From Magnetovibrio sp. (GTDB taxonomy: Bacteria > Pseudomonadota > Alphaproteobacteria > Rhodospirillales > Magnetovibrionaceae): a stretch of 23,037 bases of DNA. This document shows positions 15,017-22,108 of this stretch, piece after piece. The stretch covers positions 1 through 23,037 of the forward strand of contig JAESUA010000013.1 of the NCBI GenBank assembly GCA_016763255.1, written 5' to 3'. The stretch's first letter is position 1. Each line of letters starts with the position of its first letter. A model generated the notes under the pieces. That model was given only the letters and a program-made list of their open reading frames with translations, was not told where the DNA came from and ran no database searches. Both the position numbers and the translations under genes were made by a program.

Positions 15017-16462
15017 CTAGGCGGTTTTAGTGCAGTCGCGTCCGTTGTCTTTGGCGGCGTAAAGCGCGCGATCCGCACGGGCAACAACGCTTTCCTCATC
15101 ATCATTTTTGCGCACTTGTGAAATGCCGACGCTGAGCGTTATCTTTTTGTCTGGTGTATCGGGGAAGAATTTTGCGTCGCGAAAGGCCTCGCGGATGGAA
15201 TCGCCCAAGCGTTGGGCATCTGGGGCATTACATTCTGTGGCCAGGATGACAAATTCTTCGCCCCCCCAACGGCACAAAAGGTCGCTGTCGCGGCTTTGGT
15301 CACGAATGACTTTTGCGGCGTGTCGGATGGCTTTATCCCCCGCCAAATGTCCCAGCTGATCATTGATCAATTTAAAGTTGTCGATGTCCATCATCAACAG
15401 CGAAAATGGCCGTTCATCACGGCGAAAGCGTTTGATTGCCTGTGTCAGTGACAGATCGAAGTGTTGGCGATTGCTCAAACCGGTTAATTTGTCGGTGATG
15501 GCCATCTGTTCCAGACGCCCCTGGAAAATATTGATGGTGTAAATGATCAGCAAGATGGTGAGGGCAATCACCGCAGGCCCAATCAGCATATTGCGGATGA
15601 ATCCACGTTTCATATCAGCTAGCGCTTGGGATTCCGGCAGCTCAATAAACAAATGCCATTTTAATTCTGGGATGTAGCGGGTTGTGAGCAGGACCTTCCC
15701 ATCCACCCCGTCATAGGCGTATGAACCTCGGCCATTGGCCAACACCTTGTCGGCGATATCACGCATTCCAAGAACATCGTACAGAGTTGTCTTGCCGGCA
15801 ATCTCTGGATCGGCGTGGACCTGAATGAGGCCAGCCTGATCGACAAAATAGACGTTGCGGCGAAACTCCTCTTGATAGGTCTTAACCAGCTTTGAAACGG
15901 AACCAAGGCCTAGGCCAACGCCGGTAACGCCTAAAAATTCACCGTCGTTGTCGATAACACGATAATTGATGAAAATGGTGATGTTGCGTTCTTGTTGATG
16001 GTTAAAATCGACATTGACCACATAGGGGTCTTTCATGTCGCGAGCTTCGAAAAACCAGCGGTCTTCGAGGTTGGTTTCACTCAAAATCCGAGAGCTGTCT
16101 TCGTAGTGGTAGTAGCGCAGTGTTTTAGATGAAATGAAAAAGGATGTGAACGCATCGTAGCGTGAGCGAATTTTATCGAGGTAGCGCACCATACGCTCAG
16201 GCTTAAGCTCACCATCATGAACCCATTCATGCACAAAAGTATCGTTGGCCATCAGCGATGAGATGAAAATGGGGCGTAACAAATCGGCCTGGATGGCGGA
16301 ATAGACGTTGTTGCTCGACAACGGCAATTCATTTTCCAAGATGGTGGTGCGCAATGCCCCCTTGGAAACCTGATAGTTCAAGATGTTGGTTGCTGCAAAG
16401 CCCGCGATCAAGATTACGGTGATGATGGCAATCAATTTAGTGCGCAAAGAAACAATGCTCAT
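15017..16462 (-). CDS. Membrane diguanylate cyclase with periplasmic dCACHE sensor
   Basis: 481 residues. Membrane helix 1 is at about 8-28 and helix 2 at about 292-313. Between them is a periplasmic double-CACHE-type sensor: DAFTSFFISSKTLRYYHYED, DRWFFEARDMKDPYVVNVDF, INYRVIDNDGEFLGVTGVGL, then the membrane-proximal half VYFVDQAGLIQVHADPE. The cytoplasmic GGDEF domain (320-481) starts TDKLTGLSNRQHFD and has GGEEF at 400-404 and an inhibitory RDSD I-site at 391-394, so it should make c-di-GMP with product feedback. CACHE domains commonly bind amino acids or other small metabolites; the ligand is unknown. It is divergent from the KdsC-type gene and is the second cyclase in this window. Confidence 0.93.
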   Translation of the reverse strand: MSIVSLRTKLIAIITVILIAGFAATNILNYQVSKGALRTTILENELPLSSNNVYSAIQADLLRPIFISSLMANDTFVHEWVHDGELKPERMVRYLDKIRSRYDAFTSFFISSKTLRYYHYEDSSRILSETNLEDRWFFEARDMKDPYVVNVDFNHQQERNITIFINYRVIDNDGEFLGVTGVGLGLGSVSKLVKTYQEEFRRNVYFVDQAGLIQVHADPEIAGKTTLYDVLGMRDIADKVLANGRGSYAYDGVDGKVLLTTRYIPELKWHLFIELPESQALADMKRGFIRNMLIGPAVIALTILLIIYTINIFQGRLEQMAITDKLTGLSNRQHFDLSLTQAIKRFRRDERPFSLLMMDIDNFKLINDQLGHLAGDKAIRHAAKVIRDQSRDSDLLCRWGGEEFVILATECNAPDAQRLGDSIREAFRDAKFFPDTPDKKITLSVGISQVRKNDDEESVVARADRALYAAKDNGRDCTKTA

Positions 16463-16511
16463 CGTCAGTACTTCATCGACATAAAGAGCATTGGGAAGGT
16501 CCAGCCACTAA

Positions 16512-16535
16512 GGTTATTTTGACGCGGTTATTTTG
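16512..16535. repeat. Two direct repeats GGTTATTTTG in a divergent promoter region
   Basis: GGTTATTTTG occurs at 16512-16521 and again at 16526-16535, a 14-base period, in the 165-base gap between the dCACHE-GGDEF gene (minus) and the KdsC-type gene (plus). TTGACG at 16519-16524 could be a -35 for the plus-strand gene, but the -10 is unclear. It may be a direct-repeat regulator site. Confidence 0.35.
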
Positions 16536-16627
16536 TTGCGCGAGCATATGTCCATGTGGCCTCGTTGTCACGCTTCCTATCGGGAAAAGGTGTGGTAGTT
16601 TTGCGTGAACCGAATCAAGAGGGTCTG

Positions 16628-17143
16628 ATGACCGATACACTCTCAATGCACGAAATTGAATTGCGCCTGGGTCAGATCAAGTTGCTGTCGCTGGATGTCG
16701 ACGGTGTGATGACCGATGGTGGGCTTTATTACACCGATGAGGGCAAGCAGTTTCGCAAATTTAACGTCAAGGATGGCTTGGGGATTAAGCGGGCGATCAC
16801 GGCCGGGGTGCGGATCTGCATCATCTCCGCTAGCAAAGCGACTTCGACCCTCACACGGGCCGAACATTTGGGTATTCAGCATGTGCGTATCGGCGCGCGC
16901 GATAAACTGGCCGACTTGCGTGAAATCGCGTCTGAGTTGCAGGTCGAGCTACATGAAGTGGCGCATATGGGGGATGATCTCACCGATCTTGAGCTGATGC
17001 AGGGTGTCGGCCTGGCCTTGAGTGTTGCCGATGCGGTGCCGGAAGTCCTTGATGCGGCGCACTATGTCACCAACAAGGCGGGCGGCAAGGGTGCCGTGCG
17101 CGAAATTTGCGATTTGATGGTGAAGAACCGCAACATATCCTAA
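16628..17143 (+). CDS. KdsC-type HAD phosphatase
   Basis: 171 residues from ATG 16628, chosen because AGAGGG lies five bases upstream; an upstream GTG at 16556 lacks any ribosome-binding site. It is a compact C0-type HAD fold that works as a tetramer in the known family. Motifs: SLDVDGVMTDGGLYY (D23, D25), FNVKDGLGIK, IISASKATSTLTRAEHLGI (S67), K93 and MGDDLTDLELM (D116/D117), then NKAGGKGAVREICDL, the family tail. KdsC removes phosphate from KDO-8-phosphate for LPS. The usual GRxS after motif II is here SASKA, so a related sugar-acid substrate (nonulosonate type) cannot be excluded. It is followed 60 bases later by the htpX-like gene. Confidence 0.87.
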   Translation: MTDTLSMHEIELRLGQIKLLSLDVDGVMTDGGLYYTDEGKQFRKFNVKDGLGIKRAITAGVRICIISASKATSTLTRAEHLGIQHVRIGARDKLADLREIASELQVELHEVAHMGDDLTDLELMQGVGLALSVADAVPEVLDAAHYVTNKAGGKGAVREICDLMVKNRNIS

Positions 17144-17203
17144 ACCGGGGCTTGAGCCGCCCGACTTTCGTGAGCATCTATAGGGGGAAGGGACTTAAGT
17201 GCC

Positions 17204-18139
17204 ATGAACCTAAGAAACCTCGTGCAGTCGGCTTTGATGCTGTCGGCCATGACGGCGTTGCTGGCGCTGATAGGGTATGTGCTGGCTGGGCGTGACGGCT
17301 TGCTGATCACCGCGATGTTTGCGGTATCCTTTCTCACCTTTGGGCGGAGCGCGTCTAGAACCTGGATGCTTAAAGCCATTGGTGCGGTTAAGTTGCGCCC
17401 CAATCAAGCCCCGGTGATCCATGCTATTTTGGCCGAACTTTGTCGCCGTGTGGGTTTGGTGCGGGTGCCCGATATTCATTTGATGGATTCCGAAACGATG
17501 TTTGGCTTTTCGGCCGGCAACTCAGAAAACGATGCGGCCATCGTTTTGACGGCACCGTTGGTTCAGGGCATGAGCGCGCGCGAAATTACCGGTGTTTTGG
17601 CGCATGAAATCAGCCACATCGTGTCGGGGGATTTGGTGGTGATGGGCATGGCGGATGTGATCACGCGCATGACCCGGACCCTCTCTTTATTGGGGCTGTT
17701 CTTAATCATGCTGAACATTCCCCTGGCGGCTGCCGGTGGGGAACATTTGCCGTGGGCGGCACTGGCCTTGCTGGTGATTGCGCCATTTTCAAGTTTCTTG
17801 ATGCAGATGGCCTTGTCGCGCAGCCGTGAGTTTGAGGCCGATCATAGGGCCGTCGATATTTGTGGCGATCCGTCCGCGTTGGCCCAAGCGCTGGAGAAGC
17901 TGGAAGTGCAACAGCGCGGTTTGTTGCGTCATGTTTATTTACCCCACCAACCGGGCACCGAACCCTCATTGCTACGTTCGCACCCGATCACCAAGGAGCG
18001 CGTGCGACGCATCCTTTCCCAATCACCAGCCATGTCCCCGTTACCAGCAGAACTGATCAGCGCGCACCACGGTTTCCCGTCCGACTGGTCCGGTACGCTG
18101 GGGGTGCCGGTCAAATGGTTGTTGAGATGGTGGCGCTAA
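17204..18139 (+). CDS. HtpX-like M48 membrane metalloprotease
   Basis: 311 residues. Two membrane helices come first (about 10-30 and 33-48), then a cytoplasmic protease region with zinc motif HEISH at 134-138 and the third ligand, E211, in REFEADHRAV. Two more helices lie between them (about 158-176 and 182-205). This is the HtpX topology: a zinc endopeptidase of the inner membrane that cuts misfolded membrane proteins. HPITKERVRRILS in the tail is the usual M48 ending. GGAAGGGA lies upstream of ATG 17204 at a slightly long spacing. Its stop overlaps by four bases the stop of the convergent lipoprotein operon, which also encodes an M48 enzyme. Confidence 0.9.
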   Translation: MNLRNLVQSALMLSAMTALLALIGYVLAGRDGLLITAMFAVSFLTFGRSASRTWMLKAIGAVKLRPNQAPVIHAILAELCRRVGLVRVPDIHLMDSETMFGFSAGNSENDAAIVLTAPLVQGMSAREITGVLAHEISHIVSGDLVVMGMADVITRMTRTLSLLGLFLIMLNIPLAAAGGEHLPWAALALLVIAPFSSFLMQMALSRSREFEADHRAVDICGDPSALAQALEKLEVQQRGLLRHVYLPHQPGTEPSLLRSHPITKERVRRILSQSPAMSPLPAELISAHHGFPSDWSGTLGVPVKWLLRWWR

Positions 18140-18741
18140 GTGCCATTTTTCAGTGAAAGGTTGCGCAAGGTTTGTTCGACCGTATCTTTGTATTTTTTGA
18201 AATAATATTCTTTTGTACCGGTATAGATGGCGATATGAAGCTTTTCTTCAATCACCGTAGCGATGGCAAACCCTTCCTTGTCGAGTCCACTATTTGTTAG
18301 AAACGTAAAGTCAAACCGAACCCCATCATTATCGACAAATCGATCGGGTTGAATATTGTTAATCGTGAATTTCTGATAACCGCTACGGTTAAAGGTCTCC
18401 TTGACCAATTCGGCAATTTCAATCGACCCCATATCTTTGTGAAATTTTGAGGCTTCGCCTTCGGTCGATGCCTTCAATTGGCTGGCCAGCCAGTGTTTGG
18501 GGGACAGGGGAGATCCATCCTCAATACCGGACAAGAAGGTTATTTTTTCCAACTGAGGCCCATCGACTGTCCAGATTTCTACATTGTTGGTTTGAACGCG
18601 GCTCCAATCGATTATGGGTGTTGCTTTGAAAGCATTTGCGACCACAATGGGTTTTCCTGCCGGGGCTAAGGTATAGGCTTTGCAGCCACCCATGGTTAGA
18701 GCCACGCAGAGGATGGCGGTAGCAGTGATTATCTTCATCAA
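18136..18741 (-). CDS. Lipoprotein of unknown function, last gene of lipoprotein/M48 operon
   Basis: 201 residues with a clear lipoprotein signal: MMKII, a hydrophobic stretch and lipobox TMGGC, with C20 as the lipid-bearing residue. There is no Asp after Cys, so outer-membrane destination is likely if the E. coli sorting rule holds. The mature part has an Asp/Glu/Lys-rich alpha/beta pattern, with IDWSRVQTNNVEIWTVDGPQ, a likely helix EIAELVKETFNRSGYQKF and strands RFDFTFLTN and HIAIYTGTKEYYFKKY. No family is recognised. The start codon overlaps the M48 gene's stop (ATGA), indicating coupled translation. The 3' end overlaps the convergent htpX-like gene by four bases. Confidence 0.82.
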   Translation of the reverse strand: MMKIITATAILCVALTMGGCKAYTLAPAGKPIVVANAFKATPIIDWSRVQTNNVEIWTVDGPQLEKITFLSGIEDGSPLSPKHWLASQLKASTEGEASKFHKDMGSIEIAELVKETFNRSGYQKFTINNIQPDRFVDNDGVRFDFTFLTNSGLDKEGFAIATVIEEKLHIAIYTGTKEYYFKKYKDTVEQTLRNLSLKNGT

Positions 18742-19991
18742 AGTTTCCTCTCGATCATAAATTGGATCATTTTTCGGTCAGCCGCATGTGGCGCTAATTC
18801 CAGATAGGTTGAAAAGGCCATGCGTGCGGCATCTTTTTTCCCGGCGCGTTTCAGCGTCAACCCATGTGACTTGTAAAGTTCGGCAGGTACATTGCCTTCC
18901 GCGAGCGCTTTGCGATAGGCACTAAGTGCCTTATCTACATCGCCTTCGTCATTGCGAAGCCTATATAGCTCCCCACGGTAGAAGTGGATTTCTCCCGGTA
19001 AATGGCCGTCTTCAAGAAGCATATCAAATAAGGCCAACGTTGAGGAATGTTGGCGCTTCGCCAGCTCATCTCGCATGAAACCGCCCCGTAAGGCCGCTAT
19101 GGCGGCTTGATAGGTGGTTTCCCCGGTGCGCAGTTCATTGGCGTTTTCAACCGTCGAAGACAAATCGTTCAGGGCTTTATTGCGTTCGTCGCTGGGGGGA
19201 TGAGTGGAGAGAAATGCATTGCGTTGGGGGTTGTCTGGGATGGCGTCACGTTCACGGATAACGCGCGCCCAGATGTTGGCAGCCTCAATGGGGTCGTAAC
19301 CAGCACGAACCATCAATGCTAATCCATAACCATCCGCTTCGCGTTCGTTATCGCGACTGAACGATTTCATACTGCCAATGGTGGCGAGCATGGCCATATC
19401 TCCGACCGCACCAACGCCAGCCGCCATACTGGCCAATTGGATAAAGGCCAGTGCATTGGTTTTGGCGATGGTGTCCTTTAGACGTTGTGAAGAATGACGC
19501 CGCAGGTAATGAGCTATTTCGTGTCCGATCAAAGCAGACAGTTGGGCTTCATTTTTGGTGCGCAGCAAAAAGCCTGTGTGGAGCAACATGGTCCCATTAG
19601 GGGCCATGGAAGCGTTGAAATTAGGTACGCGCATGATGTAAACGCGGAAGTCTTTGCAATACTCTCTTGCGATTTTGCAGACTATTTTTTGCACGTAATC
19701 ATTCAGCTGGGGATCGTTCACACGATTGCCTGATGTTGCTAAACCGGTTTCGGCACGGTCCATCATCATCCACAAGCCCGCTTCATCACTTTTCAGTTCT
19801 GGTCGTTCACCTGGGCGCAGGTCAGCAATGGCGTAGGAGGGAATCTTTTTGTCAAGATTTTCGACCTGCTTTCCAGGTGTTGCACCGCGTTCAAAAGCCG
19901 AACGGTAGGTTTCCTTTGAGCTGGTTGTTTGACACGCAGTCAGGACAAGTCCCAGGCATAAAAGGCTTAGCGTTTTCCATGGATATTTCAT
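18738..19991 (-). CDS. M48 metallopeptidase lipoprotein with TPR-like C-terminus (BepA/LoiP-like)
   Basis: 417 residues. The signal peptide ends in lipobox VLTAC (C20). The catalytic domain has HEIAH at 157-161 and the third zinc ligand, E218, in NEREADGYGLALM. ASMAPNGTMLLHTGFLLRT and the STHPPSDER motif are standard for periplasmic M48 enzymes. Residues about 320-417 are helical repeats (YRGELYRLRNDEGDVDKALS, then YRKALAEG and AFSTYLELAP) typical of TPRs. Relatives such as BepA and LoiP act at the outer membrane in protein quality control. It begins five bases after the stop of the first lipoprotein gene and overlaps the next, so all three are one operon. The partner lipoproteins may be substrates, adaptors or regulators; this is inference. 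Confidence 0.92.
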   Translation of the reverse strand: MKYPWKTLSLLCLGLVLTACQTTSSKETYRSAFERGATPGKQVENLDKKIPSYAIADLRPGERPELKSDEAGLWMMMDRAETGLATSGNRVNDPQLNDYVQKIVCKIAREYCKDFRVYIMRVPNFNASMAPNGTMLLHTGFLLRTKNEAQLSALIGHEIAHYLRRHSSQRLKDTIAKTNALAFIQLASMAAGVGAVGDMAMLATIGSMKSFSRDNEREADGYGLALMVRAGYDPIEAANIWARVIRERDAIPDNPQRNAFLSTHPPSDERNKALNDLSSTVENANELRTGETTYQAAIAALRGGFMRDELAKRQHSSTLALFDMLLEDGHLPGEIHFYRGELYRLRNDEGDVDKALSAYRKALAEGNVPAELYKSHGLTLKRAGKKDAARMAFSTYLELAPHAADRKMIQFMIERKL

Positions 19992-19996
19992 CTCGT

Positions 19997-20680
19997 TCAG
20001 CCTGGAAAACCAGTGAGAAGCTTATCGGCTGTTTCTCGTGCCCCATCGATTGTGCGCAGTTCACCTTGTTGTCGTACAATGCTGTTGTGCCATACCACAT
20101 CGCCGGTATTAAGATCGACCAGTGAGGCAAAACCCCTTTGTACGCCGCCTTGCAGCCCGACGCCAAAAAGGCCTGCAACGAGGATGGCGGCAACGCGTTC
20201 CCCACTGGCGTAGGAATCACGGATATGCACAAAAAGGGCATAGTCTGATTGATAGTGATCTTTGAGGAATCGTGCAGATGGGCCAAGGGTCCATTTACCA
20301 TTGGTCTTGGTTGGCAGGGCAAGCCTTGAGCCCGGACCAAATACAAGCAGCGAATTCCCAACGACCTCATGCAACTTGATCAACTTAATTTGGGTTGGCG
20401 GCTGATCAAGGCCCTTGTTGCTGACGCGGACCTCGGCATTGGTTTGGGCCAATCTGTCACGCAATGAGTTGAAAAAGTGTTTTTCAGCATTGGCAGTCCA
20501 TTCTGCATTGGGAACGGCCATGCCACCCGCAGTCAAATTCGACAACTCAATATCGGTTGGCATCAAGACGACACGACGGTCGTCGTTTTGCCATTCGAAT
20601 TCAAGGTTGCGCGCAGTCATGCAGCCGCTCACAAGAAGTGCAACCACAGCCACTGCGGTCAATCTCAATACACTAAACAT
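19997..20680 (-). CDS. Lipoprotein of unknown function, first gene of lipoprotein/M48 operon
   Basis: 227 residues from ATG 20680, chosen because a run of seven G lies eight bases upstream and a textbook lipoprotein signal (LRLTAVAVVALLVSGC, C20) starts here; longer upstream frames only add non-signal sequence. Mature motifs: RRVVLMPTDIELSNLTAGGM, a helix EWTANAEKHFFNSLRDRLAQ, DYALFVHIRDSYASGERVAA, a glycine-rich strand (GLFGVGLQGGVQRGF) and SLVDLNTGDVVWHN. The pattern of strand, helix and a final 'residues consumed in building a value' repeat resembles other small outer-membrane-facing lipoproteins, but no named family is recognised. Its ribosome-binding site lies inside a hairpin. Confidence 0.83.
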   Translation of the reverse strand: MFSVLRLTAVAVVALLVSGCMTARNLEFEWQNDDRRVVLMPTDIELSNLTAGGMAVPNAEWTANAEKHFFNSLRDRLAQTNAEVRVSNKGLDQPPTQIKLIKLHEVVGNSLLVFGPGSRLALPTKTNGKWTLGPSARFLKDHYQSDYALFVHIRDSYASGERVAAILVAGLFGVGLQGGVQRGFASLVDLNTGDVVWHNSIVRQQGELRTIDGARETADKLLTGFPG

Positions 20681-20688
20681 TAAGTAGT

Positions 20689-20715
20689 CCCCCCCGAAAA
20701 ATATGTTCGGGGAGG
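20689..20715 (-). promoter_or_regulatory. Hairpin burying the Shine-Dalgarno of the lipoprotein/M48 operon
   Basis: On the minus strand CCTCCCCGAA (20715-20706) can pair with TTCGGGGGGG (20698-20689): ten base pairs including one G-T wobble, around a 7-base loop CATATTT. The whole G tract, which is the ribosome-binding site for ATG 20680, is in the 3' arm. It is not followed by a T run, so it is not a normal terminator. It could act as a translation switch (temperature, protein or ligand). Confidence 0.5.
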
Positions 20716-20757
20716 TTACAATCTTATGGTTGTGTTGGGAAGCTGTTGATTTTTGAT

Positions 20758-21153
20758 TTATGTTTCGCCGTGTTGTTTGGCGAACATGGCGGTGGCGGTG
20801 TCCATGGAATCGAGATGGTTGAGGAACCAATCGGGCACGGTTTCCTGAACATAGGTACGCACCACGGTAATTTCGCCGGCGTCCAATTTATCTTGAAATT
20901 CTTGCATTTCGGTCAGCACGCGAGTGTGTTCACCTTTGTGCACATCGATGGCGAAAAAGCCGATGCGATCCATGAGCTCATTTTCGCGTTCCAGGTGTTC
21001 TTTTGTGTGCGTGTGCAGTTTGACGAACAGGTCAGGAAGCTCGTCATCATTGCAGGTTTGCAAGGCGTTCATTAGGGTCACGGCTTCTTCATGATCGCCG
21101 TCTTGAAATCCAATGCCGCGTTTCAGTTCGTCAGTCCATTTAATCAATGTCAT
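20758..21153 (-). CDS. Bacteriohemerythrin
   Basis: 131 residues from ATG 21153, chosen because the family nearly always starts with a short strand and Trp as here (MTLIKWTDEL); a GTG at 21204 would add 17 residues. The complete di-iron set is present with family spacing: H21 (DGDHEE), H53 and E57 (HTKEHLEREN), H72 and H76 (HKGEH), and H113 and D118 (WFLNHLDSMD). It binds O2 reversibly at a non-haem di-iron centre in a four-helix bundle; bacterial members serve in O2 delivery, sensing or iron/NO handling. The ribosome-binding site is weak. It lies alone between ubiX and the lipoprotein operon, on the same strand as both. Confidence 0.93.
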   Translation of the reverse strand: MTLIKWTDELKRGIGFQDGDHEEAVTLMNALQTCNDDELPDLFVKLHTHTKEHLERENELMDRIGFFAIDVHKGEHTRVLTEMQEFQDKLDAGEITVVRTYVQETVPDWFLNHLDSMDTATAMFAKQHGET

Positions 21154-21195
21154 TTGGGGGTCTACTCTCAATTTTTTATAACTTTGGCCCACTAG

Positions 21196-21245
21196 AATGT
21201 GCACATTATGGTGGTGCGGTCAGGGCTGCGCCTTGACCATGGTCA
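21196..21245 (-). promoter_or_regulatory. Palindrome cluster upstream of bacteriohemerythrin
   Basis: Three elements sit in 50 bases: AATGTGCACATT, a perfect 12-base palindrome (21196-21207); GGTCAGGGC-TGC-GCCTTGACC, a 9-bp stem with one mismatch (21218-21238); and TGACCATGGTCA, a perfect 12-base palindrome overlapping it (21234-21245). They fill the gap between ubiX and the hemerythrin gene. A regulator site and/or a factor-dependent terminator after ubiX are possible. Confidence 0.35.
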
Positions 21246-21273
21246 GGTCATAATGGGCAATTAAGAGTTTTTT

Positions 21274-21855
21274 TTAGGCTTCGCCGGTCCAGCGTTTAAC
21301 CCGCTCATGTTCGATGCCAAAAAGGTCGAGCGCCCGCCCGACGGTGTGGCGGACCATATCGTCGATGCTCTTGGGTTTGGCGTAAAATGCAGGCATGGGG
21401 GGCATGATGTGACAGCCGAGATCGGCGGCGCTGCTCATCAGGCTCAAATGACCTTTGTGCAGCGGCGTTTCGCGCACCATCAAAACCACCGGGCGGTGTT
21501 CTTTAAGGCACACGTCGGCGGCCCGTATCATCAAGTTGTGGGAGAACGACCCAGCAATGCCCGAAAGCGTTTTGATCGAGCACGGTGCGATGATCATGCC
21601 GAGCGCCTTGAACGACCCACTTGCCACTGCGGCACCGACATCTTTGTTGGGGTAGGTCTGAGTGGCCAAAGCCTTGACGTCATCAAGGCTCAAATCGGTT
21701 TCTAAGTGCAGCGCACGCACACCGGTTTCGGTGATGATCAGGTGTGCAGGCACCCCCAAATCACGGCATGCTCGTAAGGTTTCGACACCCAGCGCGGCAC
21801 CCGATGCGCCGGTGATGCCGACGATCAAGGGGGGATGGTTTGTTTCAGTGTTCAT
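21274..21855 (-). CDS. ubiX: Flavin prenyltransferase UbiX
   Basis: 193 residues from ATG 21855 (MNTETNHPPLIVGITGASGA), the normal family length. It joins dimethylallyl phosphate to FMN to make prenylated FMN, the cofactor of UbiD-type decarboxylases used in ubiquinone synthesis. Motifs: GITGASGA at 13-20, LIITETGVRALHLET, ASGSFKALGMIIAPCSIKTLSGIA, LMIRAADVCLKEHRPVVLMVRETPLHKGHLSLM and HIMPPMPAFYAKP, all strongly conserved. UbiD is not in this window. The frame is open upstream to 22050 and contains another ATG at 21867, but the added residues do not belong to the UbiX family. The ribosome-binding site is not clear, so the exact start is uncertain. Confidence 0.93.
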   Translation of the reverse strand: MNTETNHPPLIVGITGASGAALGVETLRACRDLGVPAHLIITETGVRALHLETDLSLDDVKALATQTYPNKDVGAAVASGSFKALGMIIAPCSIKTLSGIAGSFSHNLMIRAADVCLKEHRPVVLMVRETPLHKGHLSLMSSAADLGCHIMPPMPAFYAKPKSIDDMVRHTVGRALDLFGIEHERVKRWTGEA

Positions 21856-22050
21856 GGCGCGGATCATGGCTCTTTCGTCTGTGTGTGTCCAGTGGCGGCG
21901 AAGGCTTGCAAATGCTTCATCATGCATTTGATATGAGAACCGGGCCAAGAGCATTGGGGGGGGGCCGGTCATGTACGATTCGGGCCGTTTATGTGAGTTT
22001 TGCGGTATGCGCGCCAGACCACCCAGCATTTCATCGCAAAGAAACCGCAT
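21856..22050 (-). pseudogene. Remnant resembling the start of a Mut7-C RNase-domain protein, in frame with ubiX
   Basis: The 65 codons before the UbiX start begin MRFLCDEMLGGLAR, which is the hallmark opening of Mut7-C (PIN-like, DUF82) proteins, where it is normally followed by WLRAAGYDT. Here the likeness stops after the Arg and the following 40 residues (with a run of nine C around 21959-21967) look unlike the family; TDERAMIRA near the end faintly recalls its DDRAL segment. The likely reading is a deleted or decayed gene fused to the ubiX frame. A functional N-terminal extension of UbiX is less likely. The family match is from recall, not a search. Confidence 0.5.
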
Positions 22051-22108
22051 ATGGTGTGGTATAGCCTAGTGCATGCGTTATCGCTCAATCGGGGAGCGTT
22101 TTAAGAAG

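Noticed and set aside
15013..15028. ACCGC-TAG-GCGGT followed by TTTT as a plus-strand terminator
   Set aside because: No plus-strand gene lies upstream of it. On the minus strand, where the cyclase ends, no T run follows.
14896..15105. A 69-codon minus-strand frame between pabB and the dCACHE-GGDEF gene, ending LPVDKIEQKSKIAKA
   Set aside because: The first third lies over the end of the cyclase in another frame, and no start codon with a ribosome-binding site is seen beyond it. The tail looks protein-like (TYPVKNLKPTIKYEGMYTL), so a small gene or a remnant cannot be fully excluded.
16556..16627. Upstream GTG extension of the KdsC-type gene
   Set aside because: No ribosome-binding site; the added residues are not part of the family, and ATG 16628 has AGAGGG at good spacing.
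21266..21276. A run of eight T on the plus strand as a terminator tail
   Set aside because: The flanking genes are on the minus strand, so the RNA would carry A here, and no stem directly precedes it on the plus strand.
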